Counted from the first letter of the stretch, positions 12,001 to 19,639 are shown. The stretch: DNA of 64,000 nucleotides from Caecitellus pseudoparvulus (GCA_965644315.1 CBFFRQ010000069.1:496001-560000); one strand, 5' to 3'. The notes: generated by a model from the letters alone, not told the origin. Program-made: numbers and translations.

Positions 12001-14943
12001 GCACCCAAGCAAGGCAAAGCGCACAGCAGCTAGCAAGCCCAACAAGGAGCTGTCTGTGCCGCCACGTGAGCGCAACAAGCGAGCAACCACAGCAACTTGG
12101 TCTGTGTACTGGGCTGGGTCGTGGTAGTGTGACTTGAGGGGCGCCTCTCCCGCGGCCGCCTCGCTTGCGTCAGCCGCCTCTGCGGCTCGCAGCAGGCTAT
12201 CCAGCCGCTCTCTCGCAGTTCCTTGCCCATGCGATCCGCCGTCAGCCACGACAAAGAGGCGTTGGTCGTAAGGAACAGGGTCAACAGCAGCCCCTCCTAC
12301 TTCCACGGCCACGGCGGGGGTAGCGCAGTCTTCGCACACTGCCAGCACGGGGCCCACGTTGCGCGGAAAGGCCAGCAGAGTACCCACTACTTGTACAGCC
12401 TTCGCAACGATGGCAGGCACAACGACCGCCCCTCCTGCAGGATTCAGGTGCTCCTCGCTGACGCGGACGCCGGGAAACTTCGGGGCACTTCCAGTGGACC
12501 GCTGTGCTGGCGCGCTGCGCGATGATGGGTTGCCTTCGGGTCGCCACATACCCTCCGGGAGCCGAACATCAAGCGGCTGTGCGGGTAAGCACACACGTGC
12601 CGCTCGCATGGCCTCTCGCCTGGCTTGTCCAGAGGAGGCCTGCTGCCTTGTCCCCTCGCCAGCGTGCGCGGATTTTGGCATCGCTGCTGCTTGCACAGCC
12701 GCTGGCCACAGCCTCGCATTGCCGTTCCCAAACACAAAGTGCCACATAGTGGCCAGCACCCTCGGCAGTGCCTCTGAAATGATGGCTGCGTGCAGGAGAG
12801 GCTGCCAGGCCAGGCGCTGCAGGCGCGTCAATGCTGCGAGGCGCGACTTGACGTCCTTTTCGCTTGCCGGCTTGGCAAGATCAAGAGGCCGATCCAGCAG
12901 CCCCATGAGTTTGCGCAGCTCGGCAGCAGGACCGGTGGTCTGGCGCCATCGGCGGAGGCATCCCGCCAGCAGCTCCTCATACTGAGCCTGGTCATGCACT
13001 GCGACCACACTGCGTGCCACAGGGTCCTCAAAGTACAGAGTGGCTGGGACAGCTCCAAAGGCTTCACGGAGCACACTGTGCAATTTTTCCAGGGCAGGCG
13101 GTGCGCTGGTCACCTCAATGGTGTGCTGTGGGTCCAACGACGGGGCCATTTGCAGCTTAAAGGCGTTCCTCACCAGTGTAGTGGAGGGCAGCCCGTCTGC
13201 CCTCGACGGCGCAAAGAACCCATGCGAAGACAGTGCCGAAACAGCTGGCTGGTCATCGTTCACCATGAAGGCACTGTGGACAAACTCTGAGTTGGGGTCG
13301 GCAAACTCTGCTTGCTCTGTGAGCAGCCTGCACACCTCTGGCGCAGGGCCCGTGCTCTCTGGGCCAAGGTGCACTGTGCCAGGGCCCGTTCGCATGGAGC
13401 TGTGGATGGACGCCACGACCTTCCCATCGCGCAGTCGGAGTGCGTCGGGCGTCGGCCAGGACAGCTCTGATGGCAGTTCATGCGCGTCCATGCCGAGGTC
13501 GGAGTCGCTGTCGCTGACGTTGCTTCCCTCGTCGCTGTCTGAGGGCATGGCATCCAGCAGGCTGGGCAAGACCACATTGCGCTCCACAGCTTCAAGTCCG
13601 AAGGATTCCTGGGCAGCGGCTGAGCGCGGCGGCTCGAGTGAGGACTCGGGGCCGTCCACCCTGCAGACGCCAAGAGGCAGCCTCGGGTGCTGGGCATGCG
13701 CCAGCAGGGACAGGCGGCAGTGGTCCACCCACTTGTCACTCTGCAGCGTCTCCAGGTACTCGGCTTTGTCCGAAGGCACGGGTGGAGCCTTGTACCCCAC
13801 ACCGCCCAGCAACCGTGCCACTCGATTGGCCCGCCGCAGCTGGGAGTGCAACGCACGGTAGCCGCCCCACAGCAACCAGGCATGGAACGGCTCCTTCGAG
13901 TTCAGGGGGCGTGGCACGTGCACAGGCATGGTGTATGTCTGCATCACTGCCAGTGTCGCTTGCAACATCGACTTTGGGTGCTGCAGGGGCCACTCCACTG
14001 TGAAGCCTTCCACTTGCCTGGACCGCCGGGTCAGGGCCACGCGAGACCTGCGCCTGCCCGCCGCCCTGGGCGGGGCGCGGGGAGCCACAAGTTCTGACCG
14101 CTTCACCATGCACGTGACCGTGATGGCAAGCTGACGCAGCGCAGCTGCGTCCAAGCTGCCTGCCCGCACCGCTGGCACCGGCACCTCCTCCGGCTTCAGC
14201 CCAAGGGCACTTCTGAGGGCGCCACTGCGCCCCTCAGCCCGCGCAGGCGCAGTGCGAGCGGCAGCCAGGGCTGCAGTCGCTTCCTTTTCCGCTTTCAGGG
14301 CTTCGCTGCGCTGCCGCAGGTCGGCCCACTGTGCGGCTGCAGCGTCGGGCGACGGCGGCGCCGGCGAGGCGGCTGCGGGGGACTTGTGCTTGCCGCGCCG
14401 GCGCCGTCGGCGGCGGCTTCCAGGTGTGCGGGATGTAGGGGTCTTGTGTCCCCTTCTGCGCCTGCTCGGCGTGCGTGGGGAGGTGTGCACGAGGGGCCGT
14501 CGCTGCACTGGCGAGACGAGGGGGGCCTGCGCACTCCCTGTGCCCGCCACTGCACGAGGCCTCATAGAACGACTGGAGGTCGTGCGCATGGACCGGGCTG
14601 AAGAGGCTCGCAGGGAGCCCGTCAGCGGCCGAGGCGATCGCTGCTTGCTCGGCGACGTGGCTGAGTCGGACGTGGGCAATTTGCCAACCGCTTTCGCCAC
14701 ACCAACCGCCATGGCCGCCCTCCGAAATCGGGACATGGCAGGGTTCTTTCGCAGCCGCGGGAACACCAGCACTCGCTGAACGTATCGCTCCACCTTCCTG
14801 GGCTGCACGTCTGCTGAGAACGCTTCAAGCTTCCCAGCTGCGTTGACCACCATGCGTGGAGATGCTCGGGGGGAGCTGGCGGTGCTCCGATCCGAGCCGC
14901 CTTGCGGCAGGGAAGCTGCCAGTGCAGCTACGACACCCGCCAT
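1..14943 (-). CDS. Giant single-exon protein with armadillo-like repeats, C-terminus outside the window
   Basis: I do not recognise this protein. The minus strand reads without a stop from ATG at 14943 to base 1, giving 4,981 codons; an in-frame TAA at 14964-14962 bounds the 5' side. At this GC content well over a hundred chance stops would be expected, so the frame must be coding. Residues 1-300 are basic, Ser/Arg/Pro-rich and probably disordered, with an RRRRRRGK run near 185. Helical armadillo/HEAT-like segments lie roughly between residues 2700 and 3860, for example LQYGTCALWRLATDADCRRY near 2990 and LMATLVNISVNTDAQALI near 3790. After about residue 4000 come low-complexity Ser/Pro/Arg stretches such as ARRRRPQSAQRRRPSSAG. 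No transmembrane segment, signal peptide or catalytic motif is evident. A scaffold role is plausible for a solenoid protein but is inference. Short stop-free introns inside the frame cannot be excluded. Confidence 0.85.
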   Translation of the reverse strand, partial: MAGVVAALAASLPQGGSDRSTASSPRASPRMVVNAAGKLEAFSADVQPRKVERYVQRVLVFPRLRKNPAMSRFRRAAMAVGVAKAVGKLPTSDSATSPSKQRSPRPLTGSLRASSARSMRTTSSRSMRPRAVAGTGSAQAPLVSPVQRRPLVHTSPRTPSRRRRGHKTPTSRTPGSRRRRRRRGKHKSPAAASPAPPSPDAAAAQWADLRQRSEALKAEKEATAALAAARTAPARAEGRSGALRSALGLKPEEVPVPAVRAGSLDAAALRQLAITVTCMVKRSELVAPRAPPRAAGRRRSRVALTRRSRQVEGFTVEWPLQHPKSMLQATLAVMQTYTMPVHVPRPLNSKEPFHAWLLWGGYRALHSQLRRANRVARLLGGVGYKAPPVPSDKAEYLETLQSDKWVDHCRLSLLAHAQHPRLPLGVCRVDGPESSLEPPRSAAAQESFGLEAVERNVVLPSLLDAMPSDSDEGSNVSDSDSDLGMDAHELPSELSWPTPDALRLRDGKVVASIHSSMRTGPGTVHLGPESTGPAPEVCRLLTEQAEFADPNSEFVHSAFMVNDDQPAVSALSSHGFFAPSRADGLPSTTLVRNAFKLQMAPSLDPQHTIEVTSAPPALEKLHSVLREAFGAVPATLYFEDPVARSVVAVHDQAQYEELLAGCLRRWRQTTGPAAELRKLMGLLDRPLDLAKPASEKDVKSRLAALTRLQRLAWQPLLHAAIISEALPRVLATMWHFVFGNGNARLWPAAVQAAAMPKSAHAGEGTRQQASSGQARREAMRAARVCLPAQPLDVRLPEGMWRPEGNPSSRSAPAQRSTGSAPKFPGVRVSEEHLNPAGGAVVVPAIVAKAVQVVGTLLAFPRNVGPVLAVCEDCATPAVAVEVGGAAVDPVPYDQRLFVVADGGSHGQGTARERLDSLLRAAEAADASEAAAGEAPLKSHYHDPAQYTDQVAVVARLLRSRGGTDSSLLGLLAAVRFALLGCPPRTLSVADANDLDEALGMVLSSLAADSEGSGLQRPRPLPVLPPEVRAGSVTVDLRTAQAEQAAMMGTGLGCRLMAESAYGQGLAISIMSHHASAAGMRHVLGSGGSVQVPAFDEDGGVVDTGSAASGARHAAKGGEAAVQSFLRQARATVMAQQGASVRALRALQGVVSDATATLGSPAESPGTDVPACVNLDTLDAFVYAAEVPSSLAGREDSHAARPPTPGATAVFSRLPLSPTHRSSLGSTKGTALAPPLIHSHHGEATPAELQLGSTHLPQGHSLHAVTCSLCARHLSLSALSNAAARHGRYFAATALQFRQGTSHELWGGGLAMQLLAWAGSAEERAAVMVLQGVFSSVHGRGVPPAAVVIPPSHPAACGDVATAMRRGLQWGRDAVLVHHPPLRPGARVRSAPFHRDTGVAAVDHRAVLQQRVVVPATAGAEGELRACSPIVGACPTRRSAGGVPGAEAAPASSLKSMPQGLVYSPPPSVRVHLPARNRHPLDHTPSLSLSLSRAAEAVATGKGKSSRGGPRGVGKALATAAAETSMLRSVAGHITPPIDSLHIPLRTAALLRSTTAVLPAGWSEAMAFASRLNEEAALVKALRRQEQVESYSPLLLTRSPALRPRPASRGTHSPLVVTDVRWPGSAYHQSVLQAAATGHAGVYAVGGLNAQVGADCWPQLMPSADRRPAIPLGSHSLLSKAPSIPQAATTAAIKSSAGSDAHLPFPWLWVPSTPGTAAALPLDLVSKSQLPASSAGTDHTRQPWILQAPLFSSRQRLGPAQLLDSAHASMYALQGAARDVVSSSRVHAGELPQSALEAVTGYLQSAGAQGCGDAVLLWSLRDHCKQAVKAATKQVSDSGGKHAVHVGGRGHLPSASCFSCSWGHDAAALASWGGSVMGGLDQIEEALEPGFVGHASVTQLPPTPHGTHAGASVKVSSLAPASVVPEPTALLMLRTLAGAGAAAWAGAAEASASARALTEASVLPAQTVLTTALEGRDVSQLALQQRSPWHWRWRRLEPRALASSVRDKRGVAGQAVGSKEVRLRNPTAESGIAAAISDSYEPVMVQRKWYEWWSPSRLALAVDTAMAAPAATLAWALHAGGTPAQVGAGAHGTMCQPTAFALHPATGNPDCAAVVDWNSLDTPLGTALQPLPTQFPPAAAQAAQHRQLVDAVSIKCGADALCQGVDVPRQGNIRQQPSHSEPTQIGSASLNPAYSNSVSISHCSVSTWPPPFPQLCLPLVVPFFPMPSHVKLLKKVRAAESATAQSAIDHWTTATSHVSSEQRELSEGGVDSAVGVVDPGYPAPSEPVAGVQTPWGLYSAHTAAHTSHGSDGEDATVPDIRVAAVNSKSAAHARDDEHEDTPMSRLAAAAKARGQAPRDAHWLDLQSPSPPTRSYHVDMAARRKQAASARGRAKGGVVLARQSAAPGVVLDAGEEEFAAMVQEMSTDAEDAVGRSASTQVQLLQKHRMMKRARWRGVQKEAQAVAQRCVQAAFMGRQVNACPKPASLGRDLGWLQAHSSPWQHFVARCAASWGEEQPRADLVPRDFTQLVAISAGPTLARIWSLPGMVHSASGVWQALAIARTLVMTAVRTSQNHGPVRRLGPSPSLQTASLAEVSSARHFPFAPSNTLRSMTSVTGLTSQSLSASLHSLPSSTGGRAPRRRGGGPSLSSFAAGLAEPSSTLDFDFVSAMWRAAFGIVANTAALGLQPQYACPPTATAEHGGGEPQAATATEDANQSCPPPLAILLHTASWWVRQPAGSQAQPPPTGESPGSDVQKLAWMQHSRGFAGLLPALFRAMRSRSSCPPGSRTSEVAASALCALASAASALDMCTEDLGSAPEWMQGLPFFHDPVVAAKMVQSQQDEASAARGAGFPVSGAVSEGDPWRMACTARLDGMPASVKHGRLTCVLAAGGAVSALSTVSRRCSVLWGALTRKASPSQVDDEAAAWYNQLPDLDPTALVPTLRQSAAAWMHMASMVHGPLAHMPRVQGADGMPSAPKLIPPFIPAAGTFPPPKLSGADLATLRLLLRVPDVATLQYGTCALWRLATDADCRRYLGNAGVVRELLAWLAMSRAVAMHLLRCIPHVAGHSDGAGWMPYEDALATVLRWWPVDSTHHLQVWIAENGRIDATFVACAGEGQHTPAPESLPPPAAWGPGGVAAVHLPCVAAWPGVRALLQFGVQSGYSLRGGQASSERTANDPLGAASGLSGAYDTGKSAPPRPAGLSADLSGQEQHPLLTGTVHLLQLQRWILSALWGLCYDSGSRRVLTACGGPRILRACLSPIMPAQADGIQSTAEAEASAAAETVEGAADEVTAEQRAATKRAAAKRRQRRKYLYGTQSASSTAESQGSATDDAEQTAEERSNPVLKAATTVAAQLMQHRLTGVLGIGITAVPASLPAAMVQVQHLAVSVVWVLGSAWRTNQFSQRASDFAPDAVCDAATCARRSFVPPSTGLSRLGLNLLGSDAPPQKELEGRWFPSRPKRREAGGPRGESQPPTSRKRPSGASAKGSVFGYDAHSLPGLLCSAGIPSGLLAIAKSTALAPRFLQTYALRALFSLRQMYGKGFGAELSAADPDNTHLMESLLLEYLDFPGQSPDPVPWDDAMDATASEHSPGLPLGSEPRDPIVPQATDGVGFRSHAAMGVESQAARAPDVPLDRFPRFVDAELRYLLWTSAPGLCGREVQPSLAGGGSEAAAGSTFAPPSKLLHSVRNRLRRAAWDTEVHCQRHITSMLAVLSMRPSYRVGFVAGGGVPKVMGVLQMWRDKEAAFQRRLKAEVQAHKAKWGGRADEVPLPVEAAQRAGSGQDEKTVLQLMATLVNISVNTDAQALIGQGNVRMLMEMAEPPRDTYVHPALQSLASKALVNLSKASANRTFLYRAEMQHRTRAHRQALAAQALETGVEEDGWASASDSDGARSLGSVEGAPSPPSEPTTQLAAKWKCYGAAFTHEQAAQRLTPAAAGLLFCGPTAAGDPALLRQIEQQGDSGMAVADEEVLTALAYPTLTKPRAVAHAVQQSVLPPQPPRNTTAAYTALRDLCCAAIGAFTPPAAAQGDEWSEVVEEKAGVKPVQQRSLPIADQASAEVHPSATVPAPATHGSARAQAAAADYATRGRQSQRPQSGKSETGHGRRPSPKRRSEGIASRLASMRGLAATYDVESGPSLSARLRKMMVNRKAIVENDSVAFVQRDSSAPPPARPASAPPGDAGGRGFDTLMMRTVRASKRHTGASAPHPRPATAGGWRESSGNISVREYVLQMPRPTRPGWGGALGNMSMQRIVLPHQLHSLGSESSAHLASALSLGREASDLAAATTRTGPDSVFVAPSPKAIRADLLRSARPGSHGRPPSSKPRKADVHAPPRSGIIVSLPSMLAADDASVDSEEEVAALISAAHRQGTEKRQRQGPEPPHITYGSNPVPSVSTPRSRSAPPSAAAGVKRLWGLLSRATTKKAPARGTSYAVQLEADEAANDVEREVGGGPEHHTGSLVDDPEEAALQKYMRMKPGLGLGLGQTVPEMSSALAYFSADCDGTQHPGPQSQRRPAPPGASSPLRASPGHSARRRRPQSAQRRRPSSAGPHRPGRADEGASEPQSALASEREFNYAYTSRERWSPMITGAVVRDQLGRELASATTKTFVMAAVERDAQQQGTRQPPRRDSRGGFEYVRVTVDADAAQAPSAQALVSNPITGPTLPPGDASSSTRRSAGGGAGSPQRPGRVLLATVYDNEEVTFFDEATEQGARTAASQRVHSDMLAHVLRLRTEGASTLLAGTVPGGMRENRFSTSPRAAALGATAGTVENAALHAKRSALAKADTDALMRLTQGSSRVTRKYQTSPTPGKAGTDAELAAPAAWHQEHQVTVSLARPGFSQAFTFGKVQPGLTGHPGLDAVVMEGTSTEDEDSKALPGESSKRMGRLFAWKSTGGGVSKGLFPSHTLPDGGAVHWHFSTDMHTALYMDSGPPPAPPLALADIAQRGYPRIPAPIAPCTALNRFLPDGGQGLDDEEADGSQEAA

Positions 14944-15202
14944 GCCCACAGCATGGAGAGTTTAGACACCCTTGTCAGGGCTAAACTCAGTGGGGCCGCA
15001 GTGTGTGCACTGGGGACAGCTCAACGGCGGCCGTCGCCGCGACGCATGCACCAGCACGAGGCTGGTCAATGGGTGCTCGGAAAGGAAGCGGCAGACCGGT
15101 TCAGATCCCCGACTGAAAGCCTAGCAGATTACGTAGAGTGTGTCTTTGCAATTTTCACAATTCAACTCTCCTCAGTGTCAGAGCGGTGGGTGGTGGGTGG
15201 AG

Positions 15203-16567
15203 TCATGCTTGGCTGGCTTCTTGGCTTCCCTGCTCGTCCTCCACGCTGGACTGCGCAACGCTAGCGCAGGCCTCGACCAGCCCCTGCCCCCTTCCAGCCC
15301 GCACTAACACAACCAGCAGAGGCTGGTGCAAGTCTGCGGAGAACTGGGCGGCTTTCTCTGCAGCGGCGGACACTGCCGTTGACAGCGCCGTGTCAAACTG
15401 CGCAGCACAAATAACGTCAAACGCGCCACGATTGGCTGTCGGGCAGACAGCTTTCTCCACGAACCTATCACAGGACCCCCCCCGCTGTGGCGCGATGAGC
15501 CACGCCTGTGGCTCGTGCTGCACCTGCGACGCCAGGGCGGCCAGCGAGACACAGGGAACGTGGAAGGGCTGGCCGGCGCCCGCAGTGCCCTCGGCGCTCG
15601 AGCAGCGACGCATGGCTGCGGAGCAAGTGCTGAGCAAGTGCTCGTGAACATGCTCGAAGAACAGGCAATCCGCCGCCACGACGAGGTCAACTGCGCCAGC
15701 AAGGGGCAGGCGTGCCGGGCCGTCGCCCGGGCCACCCTGCACCGCCAGGTCAGCCGCCTCCCAGACCTCCTGCCACTGCAGCACGTCAATGAGCAGCTTG
15801 GCAGGGGGGGGCGCGGTCTCCAAGGCTTGCCACACGCCTTGCGCACAGCCCACGGCCTTGGCGTTGCCGTCGGTTGCGACCACCTGCCAGCCCGACAGCG
15901 CGGCACAGTGAGCCGCTGCAACGCCTGCCATGCACGTGGAACCGCCTCCGAGTTCCAGCAGGGTGCCTCTGGCGCGCCCAAGGGCGGGGGCGGAGGCGAG
16001 CAGGCAGTGCGCAAGCACTTGCTCGGCAGGCCACACAGCGACGTTGCCGGTGTTGTCCACACCCGCCTCCTCCTGGCGGTGCGATACTAAATCAGCCAGG
16101 GATACACGGGGTGCTGGGGGAGCAGCCAGTGGGAAGGTGACCTCTGCGGAGGCTGGTGGTGCTGGCCACAGCCAGGTGTTGCAGCCGTCACAAGGATTCG
16201 CGCTGGACTGCTGAAGCAAGCCAAACCCGCTGAAACTCCTCACCGACACATCCCCGTCGGCCCCAGCACTTCCTGTGCGAAGAGCTTTGCGCAGCAGGGC
16301 CCACCTGCTTCGCGCCTTGCGCGGCGCAGGTTGTGAACGTGCGGCAGCGAGGACGGCCGACGCCAGCAAGCTGTCAGGCACGTTTGCGGCTTGCTCAGCC
16401 CCTGCGGCCTTATTCAAGAACCTACGTGCCCAGCTCTCCCGGATGCGGCTTCCACAGGGGGTCGAGACTTGTAGCCATACTTTTGGGAACTCCTGCTGGA
16501 GCTTCTGCACAGCTTCAGCCTCCCCGAGCTGCGGGAGTTTGCTGCTCGCAATTTCCGCACTCGCCAT
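15203..16567 (-). CDS. CAMKMT: Calmodulin-lysine N-methyltransferase-like protein
   Basis: Class I SAM-dependent methyltransferase of 454 residues, counting from ATG 16567 (the frame stays open to a TTG at 16609). CaMKMT trimethylates one lysine of calmodulin in the cytosol. Visible family marks are LWPAEQVLAHCLLA upstream of the fold, the glycine-rich SAM loop LLELGGGSTCMAG near residue 205, the acidic strand TDGN, the post-II motif VVAADCLFFEH near 297, and IAPQRGGSCDRFVEKA near 360, matching the family APRRG region. It is longer than the human enzyme (about 320 residues) through an N-terminal extension and a loop. It is divergent from the Mg2+ transporter gene, with 200 bp between the start codons. 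The call rests on motif order; a related lysine methyltransferase of the METTL21/FAM86 group is the main alternative. Confidence 0.8.
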   Translation of the reverse strand: MASAEIASSKLPQLGEAEAVQKLQQEFPKVWLQVSTPCGSRIRESWARRFLNKAAGAEQAANVPDSLLASAVLAAARSQPAPRKARSRWALLRKALRTGSAGADGDVSVRSFSGFGLLQQSSANPCDGCNTWLWPAPPASAEVTFPLAAPPAPRVSLADLVSHRQEEAGVDNTGNVAVWPAEQVLAHCLLASAPALGRARGTLLELGGGSTCMAGVAAAHCAALSGWQVVATDGNAKAVGCAQGVWQALETAPPPAKLLIDVLQWQEVWEAADLAVQGGPGDGPARLPLAGAVDLVVAADCLFFEHVHEHLLSTCSAAMRRCSSAEGTAGAGQPFHVPCVSLAALASQVQHEPQAWLIAPQRGGSCDRFVEKAVCPTANRGAFDVICAAQFDTALSTAVSAAAEKAAQFSADLHQPLLVVLVRAGRGQGLVEACASVAQSSVEDEQGSQEASQA

Positions 16568-16767
16568 GCTCCACCCAAGGAAACGCCGAGCACACCCCAG
16601 GCGAAGCAAGGAGGTGAGACGTGAACCAAAAAAATTAAAGAAAAGCGCACATTCTTAACAAAGCGGCAGCCAGTTTGAAGTATTGTGCCAGCATCGTGCT
16701 AGAGAGTGAGAGTGTCGCTTGGCCGAGACCAGCGGGCGCGAGCGAGACGCAGTCTGAGCGCGCAGGC
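16568..16767. promoter_or_regulatory. Shared divergent upstream region
   Basis: These 200 bp separate the start codons of the methyltransferase (minus) and the MRS2-like transporter (plus). The segment contains an unusually AT-rich patch (about 16629-16660, with A-runs and TTAA) in otherwise GC-rich DNA, as expected for a bidirectional promoter. No specific motif is recognised. Confidence 0.4.
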
Positions 16768-18652
16768 ATGGACGTCACAGCGGGAGATGGAATGGTGACG
16801 CCATCCACAGCCGTGAGCACTGGTCCCCCGACGTTTGCCACGCTCTTATCGAACCAACGGGAGCTGGGAGTGTCAGAACTGTGCAAGGTGAGAAGCGCCG
16901 GCGTCGCGGCGACGCAGCTGTGCGCCGCAGCACTGCTGGGACTCGTGGGCGCAGGGGGACCGCCAAGCCACATTCCGACGCATGAGGCGGATTTTCATCC
17001 TTCTTGAAGCGCGTCGCCATGCAGACTCGGTGGGCAGGCAGATCCTGCAGTCCGAGCATGGGCTTGGGATGGATGACGCCGTGAGCCAACCATGGACCCA
17101 GCTGAACTCTGCGCAGCAAAAGAAGCTGCTGCACTCCCTGCACGGGCACCAGTTCCTTGCACGCGGGAAGAAGAGCCGTGCCATGGCAGAGGGCGCCGTG
17201 AGCATGCCGCTGCAGCCGCGGGACCTGCGCATCATTGACCCCAGCTTCTCCAGCGCCGAGTCACCCCACCTGCTGGTGAGGCGGCACTGCATGATCCTGA
17301 ACATGGCGCCCATCCGGGCCATGGTGTTGTCCAATCGCCTGCTGCTCTTTCCCTCGGGCGGGCTGGACCCCAACGTGACGGCTGTGGAGAGCCACATCGT
17401 CTCTGGCGGCGGCCAGCCTTCCGACATGCCCTTCGAACTGCGGGCGCTGGAGGCCATCCTGGTCGTCGTCGTGGGCGACCTGCAGACAGCTGTCGCGAAG
17501 GAGACCAAGCGGGTGGCGCACACGTCCAAGCGCCTGTCCCTGCGCGACACATCCCGCGCTGTGCTGGGCACCATGCGAGACAGCGCCCGCGTGGTGGGCT
17601 CGCTGCAAGCCCGCACACAGGCGTCACAGAAGACCCTCAGCGCGGTGCTGGACAACCACAAGGCGCTGCAAGCCTTGGCGTCCCTTACCGTGCGCAGCCA
17701 GGTCGCAGAGGGCGCTGCGACCTACAAGCGGGGGGGGGGCAAGGCGGGCGAGGAGGGGGGGCAGGCTGCCGCAGGCGGCGGGTCGACCACCAAGGTGCAG
17801 CGGCGGCCCAGCTTGACGACTGCTTCCCACAGTCCCCAGCTGCGGCCGTCCCTGTCCACACGCAGGCTGGTCGAGCCGCCCGCTCCGCCGCCGCCCCTTC
17901 GGGTAGCTGAGGACTCAGCTGGGGGCGGCACCCCGGTTGACGCTGCCAGTGACACCACGTGCTATTGGGCCGACAGCAGCCCTGGAGCGCGAAAAAGCGA
18001 GTCAAAAGATGGGACCGAATCACTGGATGCAGCTGAGGGCGCTGCCACTGCCCCCCCAGATCTGGGGGGCGACGAGGCTGGCACTGAGAACCCCCACCTC
18101 ACAGCCCCCTCTCCTGCACAGCCCAGCACCACGACCCCCCACACGCCAGCCGTGTTCTTGGGCGTGAAAGGCATGAGTGGCAATGCTGGTGGGGGCAGTG
18201 CCTGGCGCCTGGACGTGGGCAAGGACCGGCGGCAAGCGGCGGAGGAAGTGGTGTTGGTGCCAGCGGGCATGTCGGCACACGACCAGGAAGAGTACTTCAC
18301 CAGCGTCATTGAATTGCTGCTGGAGGCGTACGTGGCCGAGTTGGACGCCGTGTCTCGCGAGCTGGATGGCCTGTCCCAAGAGCTGGACTCGAACGAGAAG
18401 CAGGTCAGCCACCTCCTGGCAACCACACGCAACCGGCTCCTCCTGGTGGACATCGTCATCTCCCTCACCTCCCTCGTGCTGGGCGTGTGGGCCTCTGTCT
18501 TTGGCGCCTTTGGCATGAACCTGTCGAGTGGGTTGGAGACGCAGCCCAGTCTGTTCTGGGATGTGTTGTGGGGCTCGCTGGGGGGTGGTGTGGCTCTGCT
18601 GGTGGTGCTGTTCGCGGCGTTCAAGTACTGGGTGCTGGTGGCGACAGAGTGA
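16768..18652 (+). CDS. MRS2/ALR-type CorA magnesium transporter
   Basis: CorA-superfamily Mg2+ channel; eukaryotic MRS2/ALR members act in mitochondrial, vacuolar or plasma membranes. I place exon 1 at 16768-16887 (MDVTAGDGM...), an intron with GTGAGA donor at 16888-17041, and exon 2 at 17042-18652, giving 576 residues; an acceptor 9 nt further on is also in phase. An in-frame TGA at 16889 in the exon 2 frame shows that the upstream frame must be spliced. Family marks are MPLQPRDLRIIDP, a VRRHCMILNMAPIRAMVLS segment, the helical MPFELRALEAIL region, a long coiled coil ending LDSNEKQVSHLL, and two C-terminal membrane helices with the essential GMN at residues 531-533 in FGAFGMNLSSG. A disordered Pro/Ser insert of roughly 200 residues splits the cytosolic helices, which is unusual. 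Confidence 0.9.
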
Positions 18653-18696
18653 CGATACATGCTCACCAGCACACCCTGCACAATGCACAGGCGCGT

Positions 18697-19639
18697 TCAC
18701 TGGCGGGGCAGGACGCCTGTTGCCACCCCCGTGCGGTTGTACTGCTCCTGCACTGCGGGGTCCACGGTGGGCAACATGGGGTTGGTGTGCCGTGGAGCGT
18801 CGCCGCCACTGATCACATTGAAGCCCGCGCCGTGCGCCTTGTCTTGCAGCCGGTGCGCACGCAGCGCCGCCCTGTACATGACTGACTCGTCCCGTGCCTT
18901 CAGCGCCTGGCCTGCCTCGCTGTCCTCGTACTTCAGGGTCAGCGGGTCGTACGCCATGCTGCGTCGGTTGGCTGCTGACTTGCTCGCGCGCTCGCGGAGC
19001 CGGCTGACGCGCTCCTCTTCCTCCGCCTTGGCTCGCTCCATGGCGTCCCACCGCGCTTCGTCGCGCGCTGCAGCCGCCTCGCGACGGTGTAGGAGGTACC
19101 CAGCACGCTTGGCAGCCTCTGCCTGCCGCTGCAACTTGGCTTCGGCGGCGGCATCAGTGATGAACTGATCAGAGGGGGCCATGTATCCTGCACTGCTTGG
19201 GTCTGCCGACCCGATCAATCGCCCAGGGTCAGCGTACTTGCTAAAACCCCCTGTGCGCTCCTTCAGACGAGACTTCTCAACCGTGTCCTTGTCCTGTGCC
19301 AGCACTCGCGCCTTGCGAGGCTTTGGCTGCAGGTTGCGCTGCAAAGTGGGCAGAGGGCGTGCTTCACTATGGTTACAGTAAGAAAATCGAATAGTTTCCC
19401 ACTCAGCTGCTACACTAGGCTCTGAGGACCATGGTAAAGCCGGCGAGGCGTTTCGTGGCGAAACTTCTTCCGTTTCGCTGGACAAGGGCAACGCCACGTA
19501 CAAACTTCACAAAAGGTCCATCCTGCCATGGAGCACCGCCATAGCCCCCCTCTGGGAGTTTGGGTATGTGTGCGGTGGGGTTGGCGCCTGTCGGCGCCGG
19601 CGCACCCCCAAACCCGGCATAGGCGTCAAAGAAAGCCAT
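18697..19639 (-). CDS. Small conserved-looking coiled-coil protein, function unknown
   Basis: Exon 1 is 19639-19502 (MAFFDAYAGFGG... to DGPFVKF), then an intron with GTACGT donor and TTTGCAG acceptor (19501-19339), then exon 2 at 19338-18697 (RNLQPKPRKARVL...). Both exons join in phase 0 into 259 residues. A branch-point-like TACTGTAAC lies upstream of the acceptor. The unspliced frame has an in-frame TAG after MVLRA, which supports splicing. The centre is an Ala/Arg/Glu-rich helix (about residues 125-185), followed by an ordered-looking C-terminus with FNVISGGDA and NPMLPTVD. I do not recognise the family; the composition resembles axonemal or cytoskeletal accessory proteins, but this is only an impression. 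Confidence 0.7.

Noticed and set aside
15040-15125. tRNA-like stretch with GGTTCAGATCCCC
   Set aside because: The flanking bases do not form a proper T stem, and no acceptor or anticodon arm can be paired.
19415-19503. Unspliced continuation of the small coiled-coil gene past DGPFVKF
   Set aside because: It meets a TAG after MVLRA; the GTACGT donor and TTTGCAG acceptor give an uninterrupted product.
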